Shown: in pieces, positions 52,374 through 60,904 of the stretch
How the letters are laid out: the number at the start of each line of letters is the position of its first letter
Position numbering within the stretch: position 1 is the stretch's first letter
Assembly (NCBI GenBank): GCA_011523615.1
Contig: WTGJ01000020.1
Location: forward strand, 1 to 64,000
From: Chloroflexota bacterium
GTDB lineage: Bacteria > Chloroflexota > Anaerolineae > Aggregatilineales > Phototrophicaceae
DNA length: 64,000 nucleotides
Direction of reading: 5' to 3'
Notes under the pieces: generated by a model
Seen by the model: the letters and a program-made list of their open reading frames with translations, nothing else
Databases searched by the model: none
What the model was told of the DNA's origin: nothing
Program-made: the position numbers and the translations under genes

Positions 52374-53138
52374 TCACCAACTGCATTCGCATTCCTGCCA
52401 ATAAACCTGCAACTGTTCGCTGGCATCTGCTAGCAAGGATTGCTCAATATCCCCCAGCAGACGCTGCGGGATGTTCTGCCACAGGTGCTCCTGCATCCAC
52501 CCTTCGTCATCCAAACGCGCGCGAATCAGCTCGGGTGCCTGGCCGATTCGCCGGCCAAACACCGCCAATGTCTCGCTGACTCCCTTCGGTGGCAACTGTT
52601 GTGCAATGCGATCGCGCCAGTTTCGCAACGATTCATCACTGAAGAAAGGCAGCCAATGGGCCGGCTGGGCCGCCAATAAACGTGCTGCGCAGGTCTCATC
52701 CAATCGCTGCCAATCTCGCTCATCCATCCAACTCAGCAAGTAATGCAGCCGCCGGAATCGTTCGTCCCGACTTTCTCCCCCGCACCAATCTTTTTCGGCG
52801 AAATGCGGGCGCAGCATCCGCTTCGTCCATCCTTCATCGACCGCCAGATGCGCGACATAAGCAGCCAAGAATACGAGATGATGGACCTGTTTTGTTTTCG
52901 ATAATGTCGGATGCTGCCGCAACATCGAACGCCAGGCGCGCTCGGTTTGTGGCCGGTCATAGCGGTAGAAATGCGTTTCCTGACGCTCACTACCCAGATC
53001 CACGCGGCCATCCGCAGCCACACTGCCCAACAGAAACGCTGGTTCTTCCCGTCGCATGACGTCACGAATCTCTTTGGGAATTCGCGGATCGCTCAACAAA
53101 CGCTGGGCAACCACCAAATGCGTGAATGGCGTCGGCAT
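52374..53138 (-). CDS. Zinc-dependent phospholipase C-like protein
   Basis: A 254-residue, mostly helical protein like the zinc-dependent phospholipase C/S1-P1 nuclease fold. Metal ligands expected in the family are suggested by TPFTHLVVAQRLL at the N-terminus, LLGSVAADGRVDL, and FLAAYVAHLAVDEGW, with an AxxAHxxxD-type helix. There is no clear signal peptide, unlike secreted enzymes. Activity is not proven for this subgroup. ATG 53138 lies eight bases after a TATATT hexamer on the minus strand, so the mRNA may be leaderless. It is divergent from the P-type ATPase gene. Confidence 0.72.
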   Translation of the reverse strand: MPTPFTHLVVAQRLLSDPRIPKEIRDVMRREEPAFLLGSVAADGRVDLGSERQETHFYRYDRPQTERAWRSMLRQHPTLSKTKQVHHLVFLAAYVAHLAVDEGWTKRMLRPHFAEKDWCGGESRDERFRRLHYLLSWMDERDWQRLDETCAARLLAAQPAHWLPFFSDESLRNWRDRIAQQLPPKGVSETLAVFGRRIGQAPELIRARLDDEGWMQEHLWQNIPQRLLGDIEQSLLADASEQLQVYWQECECSW

Positions 53139-53194
53139 GTCGTAAAATATAATCTCCGTTGTGCGTCTATCATAGATATGACGGAACAATTCGC

Positions 53195-55123
53195 ATGATC
53201 TTGCGCTGGTTTGCTTCCAGCTGGGAAGTGCGCCTGGTCTGCCTCACTTTGCTGGCGTTGTTGGCCAGCATATTCTCGGAGAGAGCGGCGGCGCCCCTAT
53301 CCTTGATCACAGCCTTCAACTTGACGGCTTATGCGGCGGGTGGGTATTTCGGCACGCGTACCGCGCTCCAACAACTGCGCCAGGGCGAAATTGACATCGA
53401 TTTGCTGATGCTGCTGGCAGCGGTCGGCGCGGCCCTCATCGGTGAATGGCATGAAGGCGCGATCTTATTGTTCCTCTTCTCCCTCAGCAATGTGTTGCAA
53501 GAGTTTGTCATCCAGCGGAATCGGGGCGCCATTCGTGACCTATACCAGCTGTACCCGGAAGAATGCACCATCGTACACGCTGGCCAAGCGAAATTGATCC
53601 CCATCCGTGAAGTGAACATCGGCGATCGGATCTTGATCCACCCCGGTGAACGCATCCCCGTCGATGGCCGAATCGTCACGGGCACCTCTTCGCTGGATGA
53701 ATCCACCCTCACCGGTGAATCCCTGCCGGTCGACAAAGGTGTGGCCGACCCTGTCTTCGCGGGAACATTGAACCTGCAAGGTGCCTTGGAGATTCGCGCC
53801 GAGCAGCTCGCCTCCGATTCCACCCTCGCCCGCATCGTCCAGCTGGTAGAAGAAGCACAAGATCGCAAAGCCCCCACACAACGACTCATCGAAACCTTTG
53901 GGAAGCGCTATTCCACTACGGTGCTGATTTTTGTCCTCGCCTGGTTGATCTTCCCGCCCCTCATCTGGGGGGTGGATTTTCGCAACAACTTTTATCGGGG
54001 GATGGTTTTGCTCATCGTCGCTTGTCCCTGTGCCCTGGTGATCAGCACACCGGTCGCCTATCTTTCGGCCATCACTGGCGCAGCCCGCCGCGGCTTGCTG
54101 TTCAAGGGCGGCGCATTCCTGGAAACCCTGGCTCGCCTCCGGGCAGTCGCTTTTGACAAAACGGGCACGTTGACACAAGGGCAGCCCATCGTCACCGACG
54201 TTCATTCCGTCGCCGACATTTCGCAATCAGAGCTGCTGCAATTGGCCGCTCAGATCGAATCCCGTTCTGAACATCCTTTGGCCAAAGCCCTCCTCCGGGC
54301 AGCATCTGCACAGAAGCTCGCTCTCGACTCAAGCGAAGCGCTGCACGATTTCGTCAACGAGCCTGGCCTGGGCGTCCGCGCCCGCTTGGGCGAGCACAGT
54401 TATCGAATCGGTCGCGTCCCCCATCTGGCCGATCTGCTTCCAATCGCGGAAAGTCTCAGCGCAACCTACGATTCCTTCTGCGCAGCGGGGAAAACCGTCG
54501 TCGGCGTGGTGCAGCTCCACCCTGCCCAACGTTGGCTGGGTTTGATTGCCTTTGCCGACCCATTGCGCGAAGATGCGGATCGCGTCGTTCAAGCGCTCCA
54601 TGACCGCAAGATTCAAGTCGCCATGTTCACCGGCGATCATGAAATCGTCGCGCAGCGTATCGCTCAGCCGCTCGGCATCGCGGAAGTCCATTCCGGCTTG
54701 CTCCCCGGCGAAAAAGTCGACCGCTTGCAACAATTGGCCGAGCGTCAAGCTGCGTTGGCCATGATCGGGGAAGGGGTGAATGATGCGCCTGCGCTGGCTC
54801 ATGCCCCTGTCGGCATCGCCCTCGGCGGCGCGGGGAGCGACATCGCTCTGGATAGTGCAGATGTCATCTTGATGGGCAACCGCCTCAGCCTCATCATCGA
54901 TGCCCTGGAAATCAGTCAGCGTGCGTGCCGCGTGGTGACCCAAAACATCATTTTTTCGCTCACCGGCATCGCCTTGCTCATCGCCGGAGTATTCCTCATC
55001 AATCTTCCCTTGCCCCTGGGCGTCCTCGCCCATGAAGGCAGCACGATCATCGTCTGTTTGAATGCTCTCATCTCCTTGCTCCTAGTGCCCGAAATCCGGC
55101 GAAAGCGGCAATTGGCTACCTGA
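53195..55123 (+). CDS. Heavy-metal P1B-type ATPase
   Basis: A metal-exporting P-type ATPase of 642 residues without N-terminal metal-binding domains. Actuator TGES (173-176), the metal-binding CPC in helix 6 (277-279), the phosphorylated Asp321 in DKTGTL, the nucleotide-binding [11 protein letters not shown] and the hinge [10 protein letters not shown] are all visible. CPC suggests Zn/Cd/Cu-type binding, while the last helices carry HEGST (about 613-617), a motif associated with the Co/Zn P1B-4 group. The metal therefore cannot be assigned. ATG 53195 is taken; the frame extends 12 codons upstream. No metal-responsive regulator is adjacent. Confidence 0.9.
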   Translation: MILRWFASSWEVRLVCLTLLALLASIFSERAAAPLSLITAFNLTAYAAGGYFGTRTALQQLRQGEIDIDLLMLLAAVGAALIGEWHEGAILLFLFSLSNVLQEFVIQRNRGAIRDLYQLYPEECTIVHAGQAKLIPIREVNIGDRILIHPGERIPVDGRIVTGTSSLDESTLTGESLPVDKGVADPVFAGTLNLQGALEIRAEQLASDSTLARIVQLVEEAQDRKAPTQRLIETFGKRYSTTVLIFVLAWLIFPPLIWGVDFRNNFYRGMVLLIVACPCALVISTPVAYLSAITGAARRGLLFKGGAFLETLARLRAVAFDKTGTLTQGQPIVTDVHSVADISQSELLQLAAQIESRSEHPLAKALLRAASAQKLALDSSEALHDFVNEPGLGVRARLGEHSYRIGRVPHLADLLPIAESLSATYDSFCAAGKTVVGVVQLHPAQRWLGLIAFADPLREDADRVVQALHDRKIQVAMFTGDHEIVAQRIAQPLGIAEVHSGLLPGEKVDRLQQLAERQAALAMIGEGVNDAPALAHAPVGIALGGAGSDIALDSADVILMGNRLSLIIDALEISQRACRVVTQNIIFSLTGIALLIAGVFLINLPLPLGVLAHEGSTIIVCLNALISLLLVPEIRRKRQLAT

Positions 55124-55194
55124 ATTTCGCACTTCTGGATATTGCCCGAAGGCAACTTGTCGCTACAATGCAGGGGCAATCGCATCCATCTGCC

Positions 55195-55266
55195 GGCCGT
55201 GTGGCGCAACGGTAGCGCAGCGGACTTTTAATCCGTTGGTTGCAGGTTCGAATCCTGCCACGGTCA
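55195..55266 (+). tRNA. tRNA-Lys (anticodon TTT)
   Basis: A 72-nt cloverleaf. The acceptor stem GGCCGTG pairs with CACGGTC (one G-U), followed by discriminator A. The anticodon loop is CTTTTAA on a five-pair stem, giving TTT, and the T arm is GCAGG-TTCGAAT-CCTGC. The D arm GCGC-AACGGTA-GCGC is normal. CCA is not encoded. It lies between the P-type ATPase and the convergent 5'-nucleotidase gene. Confidence 0.96.
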
Positions 55267-55272
55267 TCAAAA

Positions 55273-55301
55273 AACGGGGCAGCCCTGTTGGCCGCCCCGT
55301 T
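55273..55301. terminator. Terminator between tRNA-Lys and the 5'-nucleotidase-like gene
   Basis: AACGGGGC (55273-55280) pairs with GCCCCGTT (55294-55301), with an inner GCC/GGC extension. On the minus strand the stem is followed by TTTTTT, so it is a strong terminator for the nucleotidase gene; on the plus strand a weaker T-rich stretch follows. Confidence 0.85.
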
Positions 55302-55325
55302 CGTTGTTTCTCTCGGATCGGCTGT

Positions 55326-57206
55326 TTATTCTTCTTCGTTCAACTTAACGATCCGCGGATGCATGATCGGTTCTGGGAAGTCAACCGCCCCGCCCAAAAC
55401 CTCAACGATGTAATCGGTCAAGATTTGGCGCTCGCCGATGCCAGGATCGGCAAAGCCTCGCTCTTCAGAGGCAGCAGCCAGGACCTGGTAGCCATCGCCA
55501 CCGCGCAACAGGAAATTGTTCGTCACCAGGTGGAAGGTACGAGCGAGATCACCCACCGCCGCATTTTCCGCAACGAGCACATCTTCACTGCCATCGGCTC
55601 GGGTGATGACCAGCGTCTCGATCCGCGAAGGAGCATCCAGTGAAACCGCATCGGAGATGGCTTCGCGGCTGGAATCGAATTCAACGTACATGCCCGCTAC
55701 CTGTGGGAAACGGCCATCCAGGGCCGGGTTGCGCGACAGGGCGTTTTCCATCATGGCAATCACCTCGCCACCGGTGAGTTCAACGACCACCATCGCATTG
55801 TTGAAAGCCAGGGCGGAGTTGATCGTCAACCTCGTGACGTTCGGCCCCAGTATGGTCGCCCGAATCCCACCACCGTTCTTCAGGGCGATATCGGTCGGGC
55901 CCACCGTAGCATTGGCAAACCAGAGCGCTGAATCTGCCGCGAGACTGCCGAGATTGGTTTCACGAGAGCGAACATTGGCTCGCAACCCATTCAGTTCACC
56001 GTTCGTGGTGCCGACGACCTCGAACAATTCCTGAATCAGATCCGTTGAGTGCAGGGCATCGTAGGTCTCCTGAACTGCCGCAGGTACCGTGACTTCGCTG
56101 CCCAGATATTCGCTCAAGGCAGCGATCGCCGCAGCCGTACTGGCCACCGGCCCACTGCGCTCATCGACGCTTTGGATGACGCCAGCTGCATCGAAAGTGA
56201 CGATCAGGTTGCCCACATAGGAATAGAGCTGGTCGGTATTGACGATGACGACCGGATTGCCTTCGCTGTCTTCCCGCCAGGTGGGATAATCTGCATTGGC
56301 CGCATCTCCCTCGCGCAGGAGGTTGAATGGACCCATAGCCATATCGCTGCCCATGAAGCCCGTCGATCCCGCAGAAACGATGACATCGATGCCGCGCAAG
56401 TCGCTCGCCGAGAGTGGGTCACTGGTGAAATCCTGCGCATGATCCAAGAGCACGATCTTGTTCACACCCTGACCCTCGAGCAAGGTCACCTGCTCCAAAA
56501 CCATCCCAACGGCCGAAACCAGCGGCCGGTTTTCTTCATCTCGTCCACCGACGAAATCCAAACCGGGCAGGGTTTCATCCGGATCGTTGATCACTTCGAA
56601 AAAGCCAGCCGGCGCCCGACCGATCAGACCGATCTTCTCGCCGTTAACTTCCACCCAGGCGCTTTTCACGACTTTACCGGCGTTGTCCACCGCATTGCCG
56701 CCATCTTCACCCAGCTGGATCGCCGGCGTTCCTTCCGCCAGCTGCACCGCCGAGAAATCCAGATTCACGGCGATGAACGGATAGTCCGCCGCGGCGAGCA
56801 TGGTTGCAAAATCATTGATGCCGCCATCAAACTCATGGTTGCCGATGCCATTGGCGTGCAAGCCCATCGCGTTGTAAAAAGCGATATCGGCCAGGCCATT
56901 GGCCCCCAGGCCCTCCACCGCTGCCGCTGCCTCATAAAAGGGCCCCGGTAACGTATGATCGCCCGCAGTGACATGGATGCTGCCGATGCCCTCTGCAGCG
57001 GCGACCGCCTGCAGACCGGCGGCGACGGCAGCGAAGTTCAGAATCTTCGGCTCAAGAGTATTCGGATCTTGAAACGCCGATTCGTTATCCGAGCTGTGCA
57101 GCACCTGCAGGGTGTAGCCATCCTGCGCCTGACTGATCGGCACGCTCAGCAGCAGGCACAGCGAAACGGCGAACAACCACATTGCGCTGCTTCTCCTTTT
57201 GCTCAT
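55326..57206 (-). CDS. Exported 5'-nucleotidase-like metallophosphatase
   Basis: A 626-residue exported protein. Signal peptide MSKRRSSAMWLF to SQAQ. The calcineurin-like metallophosphatase domain has SDNES (40-42, in place of the usual D-x-H), AGDHTLPGP (81-89), GNHEFD (122-127) and a later HAQD. The C-terminal 5'-nucleotidase domain shows TNGELNGLRANVRSRETNLGSLAADS in pieces, ALKNGGGIRATI and the FNNAMVVVELTG segment. It should hydrolyse nucleotides or other phosphate esters outside the cytoplasm. AGGAG lies nine bases before the ATG. The DxE variant of the first metal motif exists in related subgroups. Confidence 0.87.
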   Translation of the reverse strand: MSKRRSSAMWLFAVSLCLLLSVPISQAQDGYTLQVLHSSDNESAFQDPNTLEPKILNFAAVAAGLQAVAAAEGIGSIHVTAGDHTLPGPFYEAAAAVEGLGANGLADIAFYNAMGLHANGIGNHEFDGGINDFATMLAAADYPFIAVNLDFSAVQLAEGTPAIQLGEDGGNAVDNAGKVVKSAWVEVNGEKIGLIGRAPAGFFEVINDPDETLPGLDFVGGRDEENRPLVSAVGMVLEQVTLLEGQGVNKIVLLDHAQDFTSDPLSASDLRGIDVIVSAGSTGFMGSDMAMGPFNLLREGDAANADYPTWREDSEGNPVVIVNTDQLYSYVGNLIVTFDAAGVIQSVDERSGPVASTAAAIAALSEYLGSEVTVPAAVQETYDALHSTDLIQELFEVVGTTNGELNGLRANVRSRETNLGSLAADSALWFANATVGPTDIALKNGGGIRATILGPNVTRLTINSALAFNNAMVVVELTGGEVIAMMENALSRNPALDGRFPQVAGMYVEFDSSREAISDAVSLDAPSRIETLVITRADGSEDVLVAENAAVGDLARTFHLVTNNFLLRGGDGYQVLAAASEERGFADPGIGERQILTDYIVEVLGGAVDFPEPIMHPRIVKLNEEE

Positions 57207-57279
57207 TTTTTCGTTCTCCTATACAGCTTCCCTTCTCCTGAGTGTATCGGATTCAAGTCAATTTTGAACCCAAAACCCT

Positions 57280-58221
57280 TCATTCCGCCGCGTCTTTCTG
57301 GCCGTTGCTGAATCGGTCTTGCAGGGTGCCGCTCAGCTGCTGGGCGATGGCAGTCAATTCCATCGGCAGCACGAATTTCGTCGATTCGCTGGCGCCGATT
57401 TCCTTCAAGGTTTCCAGGTATTGCAAAGCCATCGAATTCGCTTCCAGCCTGCGGGCCTGACGATGGATCGCGGATAGGGCACGGGCGTATCCCTCGGCCT
57501 TGAGCAATTGCGCCTCTTTTTCACCGGCCGCTTCGAGCAGCACGCTTTCTTTTGCTCCCTCTGCGCGCAGAATCGCGGCCTGCTTCTCGCCTTCCGCAAC
57601 GCTGATGGCTGCTTCACGTTCGCCATCCGCACGCAAGACCTGGGCCCGCCGCTCCCGCTCAGCGCTCATTTGCCGATTCATCGCTTCCTGAACCGCACGT
57701 GGGGGTTCAATCTCGCGGATTTCCACGCTGGTGATCTTCAAACCCCAACGCTCGGTGACCTCATCCAGCTTCACACGCAAAGTGTCATTGATTTGCTCCC
57801 GTTTGGAGAGCACATCATCGAGGGTGATGTCGCCGATTACGGCTCGTAAGGTCGTGGTGGCAATGTTCAACGAGGCACTGACGACGTTGTCTACTTCCAG
57901 CACGCTCAGTTTGGGATCGATCACGCGGTAATACACCAGGAAATCGATCGAAATGGGTGCATTGTCTCTGGTGATCGCCGTCTGCGCCGGGATATCCAAA
58001 AATCTCTCGCGCAAATCCACTTTCGTGGCCCGTTCCAGGATGGGGATCACTATAATCAACCCTGGCCCACGGGTCGCGCTGTATTTTCCCAGTGCCAGGA
58101 TCACCAGGCGTTCATATTGCGGCACGACCCGTACGATGCGTACCAGCAACCAGAAAATCAAGATGATGATGACGAGGATGGGGATGATCGTGGCGGCCCC
58201 TGCCAAACCCTCAAACTCCAT
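57280..58221 (-). CDS. SPFH/Band 7 protein (stomatin-like)
   Basis: A 313-residue membrane scaffold of the SPFH superfamily. It has an N-terminal membrane helix (about 11-33) then the Band 7 domain beginning VRVVPQYERLVILALGKYS and ending near ERWGLKITSVEIREIEPPRAVQEAM in pieces, and a long Glu/Ala-rich helical coiled coil (ERERRAQVLRADGEREAAI and repeats). Such proteins form detergent-resistant microdomains and pair with NfeD. An NfeD-like gene lies 15 bases upstream on the same strand, as in many genomes, which confirms the assignment. Confidence 0.92.
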   Translation of the reverse strand: MEFEGLAGAATIIPILVIIILIFWLLVRIVRVVPQYERLVILALGKYSATRGPGLIIVIPILERATKVDLRERFLDIPAQTAITRDNAPISIDFLVYYRVIDPKLSVLEVDNVVSASLNIATTTLRAVIGDITLDDVLSKREQINDTLRVKLDEVTERWGLKITSVEIREIEPPRAVQEAMNRQMSAERERRAQVLRADGEREAAISVAEGEKQAAILRAEGAKESVLLEAAGEKEAQLLKAEGYARALSAIHRQARRLEANSMALQYLETLKEIGASESTKFVLPMELTAIAQQLSGTLQDRFSNGQKDAAE

Positions 58222-58236
58222 GGTGGTCTCCTTTTC

Positions 58237-58908
58237 TTATCCCAGCAATCCAGCGCGGTCTTGCCGATCCAAATTGCCTGTTTTCTCTTTTTCCTGAATC
58301 AACGGTTCCACTTTCAAACGCAATCCCTGCCTCTGGATCACGGTGACCGCTTCCCCTTCCGCCAGAGCGTAATCGCTGCTGGCGCTCCAACTTTCGCTGT
58401 TCACCATCACGGAACCAAAAGGATGGGTCGCACTCGGGTCCAGCGCGCTGGTCATGCGACCTTCCTGGCCGATGATCTGCTCATCGCGCGTCCTTTCCGC
58501 TTTCTGATCGCGGATTTTCTCCAATATGGGCACCAGCAAAACGCGGTGATAGAGCAACTGCAATCCCAAAACCACCAGGATCAAAACCGGATTCAACGGA
58601 TTGCCCGCGAAAAGGAACCAGCTGCCCAGGGCTTGCAAGGCAAAACCCACCAATGTGTAATCCCGCCAATGACGCGGTAAAAAGGGGAAAGTAATGAAGG
58701 TCAATACGCCCACGCTCAGCACCAACACCGCCAGCCAGTTCGTCGCTGGCTCCTGCCACAGGTATACCCCGCTGACGCCCAAAGCAGCCAGGGTGATGAG
58801 TTCTGTGAAGCCCGTACCCGGGATGTAACTGGCCGTCACCCCCGACCACAAACCGAAAATCAACAGCAGATAGATGAGATTGGGATCTACACTCAGCAAC
58901 ACATCCAT
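58237..58908 (-). CDS. NfeD-family membrane protein
   Basis: A 223-residue protein with four or five membrane helices and a C-terminal OB-fold domain. The soluble part has IIGQEGRMTSALDPSATHPFGSVMVNSESW in pieces and the closing YALAEGEAVTVIQRQGLRLKVEPL, the usual NfeD ending. Partner of SPFH proteins, acting with stomatin in the membrane; it lacks the N-terminal ClpP-like protease domain of the long NfeD form. The stomatin-like gene starts 15 bases downstream, so the two form an operon. Confidence 0.9.
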   Translation of the reverse strand: MDVLLSVDPNLIYLLLIFGLWSGVTASYIPGTGFTELITLAALGVSGVYLWQEPATNWLAVLVLSVGVLTFITFPFLPRHWRDYTLVGFALQALGSWFLFAGNPLNPVLILVVLGLQLLYHRVLLVPILEKIRDQKAERTRDEQIIGQEGRMTSALDPSATHPFGSVMVNSESWSASSDYALAEGEAVTVIQRQGLRLKVEPLIQEKEKTGNLDRQDRAGLLG

Positions 58909-59038
58909 TTCGAACCTCCGCCAAAATGACGAATGGCAAGCGCCCCTAGATTATACCCATGGTTCTATCTGTTCTCACAGAATCCCCTAACCAATCTGGG
59001 CCGGCTGATTTATCATTCCATACGCATTCGAGCGCAAA

Positions 59039-60409
59039 ATGTTGCCTTTACCGAACGAAGAAACGGCCATTCGCTATGTGTTTCGCTCCCTGCGGCGCCT
59101 CCGCGGACGGAAAAGGGGCGAAGATTCCCAGGATCGAGAGCCACGACTGGGAGCCCGGTTGCTCTCCGCCCATCGCCTCGACGAAAGTGCCCCGATCAGC
59201 GCCGTCGTCACCGGCAGCAAAGGCAAAGGCAGCGTCATCATCCTGGCTGCGCGCGCGTTGCATGCCCTGGGCCATCGAGTCGGCACGCTTACCAGCCCCC
59301 ATCTCGTCTCCTGGTTCGAGCGCATTCGCATCAACGGTCGCGCCATTTCCGAAGCGGATTTTTGCCGCATCCTGAGCGATTTCGTCCCGACCATCGATGC
59401 CATCGAGGCGAGCCTGGCTGCCCATCAACACCTCAGCCCGCAGGCGATCTTCCTGGCAGTAGCCCTGCGTCATTTCCAAGAGCAGGGGGTGGAATTTGCC
59501 ATCCTGGAAGTGGGTCGCGGCGGCCGATTCGATGATGTCTCGCTCGTGCGCAAACGGGTCGCCGCCTTCAGCCCCATTTTCCGCGAACACTTGGGCTATC
59601 TGGGCTCGAACCTGGCTCGAATCGCCTGGCACAAGAGCGGCATCCTCGCCCCCGGCATTCAGGGCATATCGCTGCCTCAACGACCCGTGGTGAGGGCTGA
59701 ACTCATGCGAGAGGCAGCGCAAGTCGGTGCCAGGCTGCATTTCCTTCAGGGTGAAGAGCGGGGCCGCTGGCTGCCCGGTGACGGCGCGGGAAGCCACTTG
59801 TGGCTGCCGCCCTATGGTGAGCTACGATTGGGCCTGGCCGGCCGCTATCAGGCGGAAAATACCGCCCTCGCCCTGGCCCTGGCCCGGCGTTTATACGCTG
59901 CTTCCCGCCAACAGCCAGCGGCCCCCTTCTCCACCGGGCAAATGGTGCAGATCCGGCCGGCGCTCGCCACTTTAACCTGGCCGGGCCGTTTCCAGATCTT
60001 GCAGGAAAACCCCCGGGTCATCCTCGATGGCGCGATTCATGGCCGCTCTGCCCGGGCTTTGGTCGCCAGTCTCGCCGGTCATTTGCCAGAGCCGGTCGTC
60101 GCCATCCTCTGCGTCCCACGGAACAAAGGCTTCCGCGGCGTGTACCACGCCATCGCAAAAATCAGCGATCAATGGATCATCACCGAAACGAAGCGCAACC
60201 GCATCCTCCCCTTCCCAGCCAAAGGGCTTGCCTTGCGACTCGCGAGCGAGCTGGGCGCCCAGGCAACCCATCGCCACAACTTGCAAGACGCCCTCCAGGC
60301 AGCCGAGATGATGAGCGGAAGCCGTGGCACCATCCTGATCATCGGCACCCATTCCATCCTGGCCGATGCTGCCCAGCACTGGCGCCTCAAATATGATAAT
60401 CTCTGGTGA
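59039..60409 (+). CDS. FolC-like Mur ligase family protein with altered motifs
   Basis: A 456-residue Mur-ligase-fold protein closest to folylpolyglutamate/dihydrofolate synthase. The P-loop reads GSKGKGS (59-65) where FolC has GTNGKGS, and TSPHLVSWFERIRINGRAIS is the family's TSPHL..F.ERI.ING.. block. GGRFDDVSLV, EHLGYLGSNLARIAWHKSGI in pieces, and the C-terminal domain follow. There DGAIHGRSARAL replaces the normal DGAHNP, the residues that bind ATP phosphates and the glutamate-site region. The substrate may not be folate. It is followed 13 bases later by a MaoC dehydratase, with no folate genes near. Confidence 0.8.
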   Translation: MLPLPNEETAIRYVFRSLRRLRGRKRGEDSQDREPRLGARLLSAHRLDESAPISAVVTGSKGKGSVIILAARALHALGHRVGTLTSPHLVSWFERIRINGRAISEADFCRILSDFVPTIDAIEASLAAHQHLSPQAIFLAVALRHFQEQGVEFAILEVGRGGRFDDVSLVRKRVAAFSPIFREHLGYLGSNLARIAWHKSGILAPGIQGISLPQRPVVRAELMREAAQVGARLHFLQGEERGRWLPGDGAGSHLWLPPYGELRLGLAGRYQAENTALALALARRLYAASRQQPAAPFSTGQMVQIRPALATLTWPGRFQILQENPRVILDGAIHGRSARALVASLAGHLPEPVVAILCVPRNKGFRGVYHAIAKISDQWIITETKRNRILPFPAKGLALRLASELGAQATHRHNLQDALQAAEMMSGSRGTILIIGTHSILADAAQHWRLKYDNLW

Positions 60410-60422
60410 AAGGGAGAGTGAC

Positions 60423-60884
60423 ATGGGTGGGAAGTATTACGAAGAGCTCATCGTCGGCGAAGTCATCCGGCATGAATTCGGTCGCACCCTCACCGAAATG
60501 GATAACGTGCTGTTCAGCAGCCTCACCATGAACCACCAACCGCTGCACATCAATGCCGATTTCGCCGCCGGCACCGAATTCAAGCGCCCGCTGATGAATG
60601 GTTTGTTCACGCTGGGGCTCGTCGTGGGCATTTCGGTGAACGACCTGACCGCCGGCACCATCGTCGCCAATCTCGGTTACGAAGAGGTGCGCCATACGCA
60701 TCCGCTTTTCGCCGGCGATACCCTCTACGCCGAAAGCCGCGTCTTGCACAAGCGCATCAGCCGCTCCCAGCCAGAGCGAGGCCTGGTCACCCTGCAACAA
60801 ACCGGTCGCAATCAAGATGGAGTGGTCTGCATCCAGCTCAAACGTACCGCCCTCTTCTTGATGAGGCCCACCGGCGACGCTTGA
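60423..60884 (+). CDS. MaoC-family dehydratase (hot-dog fold)
   Basis: A 153-residue single hot-dog-fold protein of the MaoC type, which hydrates enoyl-CoA thioesters. The catalytic Asp/His pair is within TMNHQPLHINADFA (family pattern D/N-x-N-P-x-H), followed by GLFTLGLVVGISVNDLT and the RHTHPLFAGDTLYAES block. Here the usual Asp before NP-x-H is replaced in sequence MNHQPLH, close to the mesaconyl-CoA and related hydratase group. Its substrate is not clear. ATG 60423 has GGGAGAG upstream; the next gene starts on its stop. Confidence 0.84.
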   Translation: MGGKYYEELIVGEVIRHEFGRTLTEMDNVLFSSLTMNHQPLHINADFAAGTEFKRPLMNGLFTLGLVVGISVNDLTAGTIVANLGYEEVRHTHPLFAGDTLYAESRVLHKRISRSQPERGLVTLQQTGRNQDGVVCIQLKRTALFLMRPTGDA

Positions 60885-60904
60885 AATCGTCTCTCGTGGG
60901 CGGG

